From the NCBI GenBank assembly GCA_947364715.1, contig CANAUI010000001.1, forward strand, positions 65,157 to 113,704: a stretch of 48,548 nucleotides of DNA, given 5' to 3'. The DNA comes from an uncultured Clostridium sp. (GTDB lineage Bacteria; Bacillota; Clostridia; TANB77; CAG-508). The notes under the pieces were generated by a model. The model saw nothing but the letters and a program-made list of their open reading frames with translations, was not told where the DNA came from and did not search any database. This document shows, in pieces, positions 46,160 to 48,548 of this stretch. Position 1 is the stretch's first letter. Every line of letters starts with the position of its first letter. A program made the position numbers and the translations under genes.

Positions 46160-48485
46160 TTATATAATTTCTAAATTCGCATATTTAGCCATTAATCGTT
46201 TATTTCCTGCTTTATCAAAATGAATATCTACTTTTAAATCTTCTCCCTCTGTTTCTACTTTATTAATAGTCCCTTCTCCAAATTTTTTATGATATACTCT
46301 AACTCCTGATTCATATTTTGATAAATCTACATTGTTATTAGATGTTGATTTTTTCCCTAAATTATTCAAAAAACTTTCTGCTGTTCTAAAAGCAAATTCT
46401 AAATTATTTCCTTTATTTGATTTTGCTACTGCACCAACTGTTTCTCTTTCTTCAACTTTATAAGTTTTTATGTTTCCATTATTTTTACTTCCATAACTCC
46501 ATGTATAATTTGAATCTTTAAATATTTGATTTTTATTATTGTCTTCTTCTCCAAATACCTCTTGATATCCTTCTAATAAATCTTTTGGTATTTCCTTTAA
46601 AAATCTAGATACAGGGTTATAACTGGTTGAACCAAAAATTGTTCTTTGCTTACTACAAGTTAAATATAGATGTTCTTTTGCTCTTGTAATTCCAACATAA
46701 CATAAACGTCTTTCTTCCTCTAATTCTCTTGGCTCTGAAATAGATTTATATCCAGGGAAAATTCCTTCTTCCATTCCTACTAAAAATACAACTGGAAATT
46801 CTAATCCTTTTGCACTATGTAATGTCATAAGTGTTATAGAGTCTTCACCATCTTCTACATTATCAATATCAGATGATAATGTAATTCCTTCTAAAAATTG
46901 ACTTAAAGAATTTTCTGCATATTGTTCTTCAAATTCTATTGCAACTGTTAAAAATTCTTCTAAGTTTTCAATTCTATTTTCTGCTTCAATCGTATTTTCA
47001 TCTTCTAATGCTTTTGTATATCCACTTTTCTTTAGAGTTGTTTTAATTAATTCTGATATCATTAATTTGTCCTTTTTATCTTTTAATTCTTCTATAATAG
47101 TTACAAATTCTCTAGAATTTAAGTATACTCTATTTAATCCATATTGGTCAGCATGTTTAATTATTTCATACATAGAAGTTTGATTTTGCTCTGCTAATAC
47201 TTCTATTTTTTCTAGGCTTGTTTTTCCAATTCCTCTTTTAGGCTCATTAATAATCCTCTTTAAACTTAAGTTATCTGCACTATTTTGGATTAATCGTAAA
47301 TATGCAATAATATCTTTTATTTCTTTTCTTTCATAGAATTTTAAACCACCAACAATTTTATATGGTACATTTTCTCTTCTTAAAATATCCTCTATTGCTC
47401 TTGATTGGGTATTCATTCTATATAAAATTGCAAAGTCTGCATATTTTAAATATTCTTCTCTTTTCAAATGTTCAATTTGTGTTACAATATATGTTGCTTC
47501 ATCATATTCATTATCTGCTTGATATACATTTGGAAAATTTCCTTCTTCGTTTTGTGTCCATAATTCTTTTTTATATTTTACTTCATTATTTTTAATAACA
47601 CTATTAGCAGTTTTTAAGATATTTCCTGTACATCTATAGTTTTGTTCTAATTTGATAATCTTTGTTCCTGGAAAATCTCTTTCAAAGTTCAAAATATTAG
47701 AAATGTCTGCTCCTCTAAAACTATAAATTCCTTGGTCATTATCTCCTACAACTGTAATATTTCCATTTTTAGATGCTAATAAAGTAACTAATGTAAATTG
47801 TGCTTTATTAGTGTCTTGATACTCATCAACTAATACATATTTGAATTTGTTTCCATAATATTCTAAAATTTCTGGATTTTCCATTAAGATTTTTATTGTA
47901 TAATTAATGATATCATCAAAGTCTATGGCATTATTTTCTTTTAATCGTTTTTGGTATAATTCATAAATAGTAGCAATTTTTTCTTTTCTAAAATCTCCAT
48001 TACTTCTTACTGTATATTGCTCAGGTTCTAACATCTCATTTTTTGCATTACTAATTTCAGACAATACACTTCTATCATTAAATAATTTATCATCAATTGC
48101 TAAATCTCTCATACATGCTTTTACTAATGTCCTTTGGTCTGATGTATCAAATATAATAAATGAAGAATCAAAACCGATTCTATCAATAAATCTTCTCAAA
48201 ATTCTAACACAAATAGAGTGAAATGTCCCCATCCAAATGTCTTTTGCATTATCTCCTATTAAATTTGCAATTCTTTCTTTCATTTCATTTGCTGCTTTAT
48301 TTGTAAATGTAATTGCTAATATATCCCATGGTTTTGCATCTTTTTCTCCTATTAAATATGCAATTTTATGTGTTAATACTTTTGTTTTTCCACTTCCTGC
48401 TCCGAGCAATTACTAAACATGGTCCTTCTGTGTTTACTACTGCTTCATATTGTTTATCATTTAATCCTTTTAATATTTCTTGCAT
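46160..48485 (-). CDS. pcrA: UvrD/Rep-family DNA helicase PcrA, interrupted by a +1 frameshift
   Basis: The ATG at 48485 begins MQEILKGLNDKQYEAVVNTE, the Q-motif of UvrD helicases. The frame is lost after codon 27 (GCT) by one extra C at 48404, exactly inside Walker A. Skipping it restores AGAGSGKTKVLTHK and a full helicase of about 775 aa. Later motifs: FDDIINYT and LVDEYQDTN (Walker B), GDNDQGIYSFRGAD, QNYRCT, TLHSAKGLEFPVVF and YVGITRAKEHL. PcrA unwinds DNA in repair and removes RecA; it is essential in several Bacillota. The zero frame stops after 39 aa. No good ribosome site precedes this ATG; AAAGGAG lies about 45 bp upstream, before a 6-codon frame. Confidence 0.92.
48401..48407 (-). 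other. +1 frameshift site in pcrA (GCT CGG A)
   Basis: The zero frame reads ATT GCT CGG AGC AGG; the functional frame needs GCT then GGA GCA GGA. The extra base is the C of CGG, as in mreB. The extra C creates the odd palindrome TGCTC-G-GAGCA. Confidence 0.85.
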
Positions 48486-48507
48486 ATATTTTACTTGTAT
48501 GATATAT

Positions 48508-48528
48508 TTAATAACTTAAATACACCAT
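48508..48528 (-). CDS. Possible six-residue leader peptide upstream of pcrA
   Basis: ATG at 48528 with GAAAGGAG just upstream encodes MVYLSY and a TAA stop, 22 bp before the pcrA ATG, which itself has no ribosome site. It may bring ribosomes to pcrA by re-initiation. It could also be chance. Confidence 0.35.
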   Translation of the reverse strand: MVYLSY

Positions 48529-48548
48529 ACGCTCCTTTCTTTCTACAT

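Overview
The window is very A+T-rich, and almost all genes have strong AGGAGG-type ribosome sites. The content is that of a spore-forming, rod-shaped, Gram-positive Bacillota: spoIIE, two CotF-like coat proteins, an mreBCD/PBP2/minC cell-shape block, an LCP wall ligase, and giant wall-associated surface proteins. An uncultured anaerobic Clostridia lineage fits best; this is inference, because no rRNA or other taxonomic marker is present.

Layout from left to right. (1) 1-1624: a minimal SUF-like Fe-S assembly operon on the minus strand (DtxR-like regulator, SufC-like ATPase, start of a SufB/D-like scaffold) with a clear promoter and operator. (2) 1.6-9.2 kb: ComEA, a D,D-carboxypeptidase, an LCP protein, a small export protein, an AI-2E-family permease, exonuclease III and a G5/3D-domain protein. 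(3) 9.5-11.1 kb: lemA and htpX. (4) 11.3-16.6 kb: tatD, acpS, a WG-repeat membrane protein and spoIIE, all minus strand. (5) 17-35.8 kb: a surface-protein island. Genes A1 (1647 aa) and B1 (1328 aa) lie in tandem. They are followed by a 2914-aa paralogue in which an A-type and a B-type protein are fused, and then by a small membrane-anchored protein. (6) 36-37 kb: two coupled small plus-strand genes of unknown function. (7) 37-43.4 kb: the DUF4321-radC-mreB-mreC-mreD-pbp2-minC operon. (8) 43.5-48.5 kb: mecA, an M23 endopeptidase, two CotF-like genes and pcrA.

The most unusual signal is that the only two broken genes, mreB and pcrA, are broken in the same way. Each has one extra C directly before a conserved glycine GGA codon, giving T-CGG-A. 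Reading all annotated genes by eye, these are the only two in-frame CGG codons in the window. That fits +1 recoding at an unassigned or starved CGG codon, or CGGA read as a four-base glycine codon. Quasi-palindrome mutation or assembly error remain serious alternatives.

The intergenic regions carry a family of palindromic repeats. There are two 109-bp copies with three differences, a separate GTTC-GGA-GAAC hairpin present twice, decayed relatives upstream of dacA and downstream of the small export gene, and an unrelated 121-bp perfect-ended palindrome. No rRNA, tRNA, CRISPR array or intact transposase was seen.
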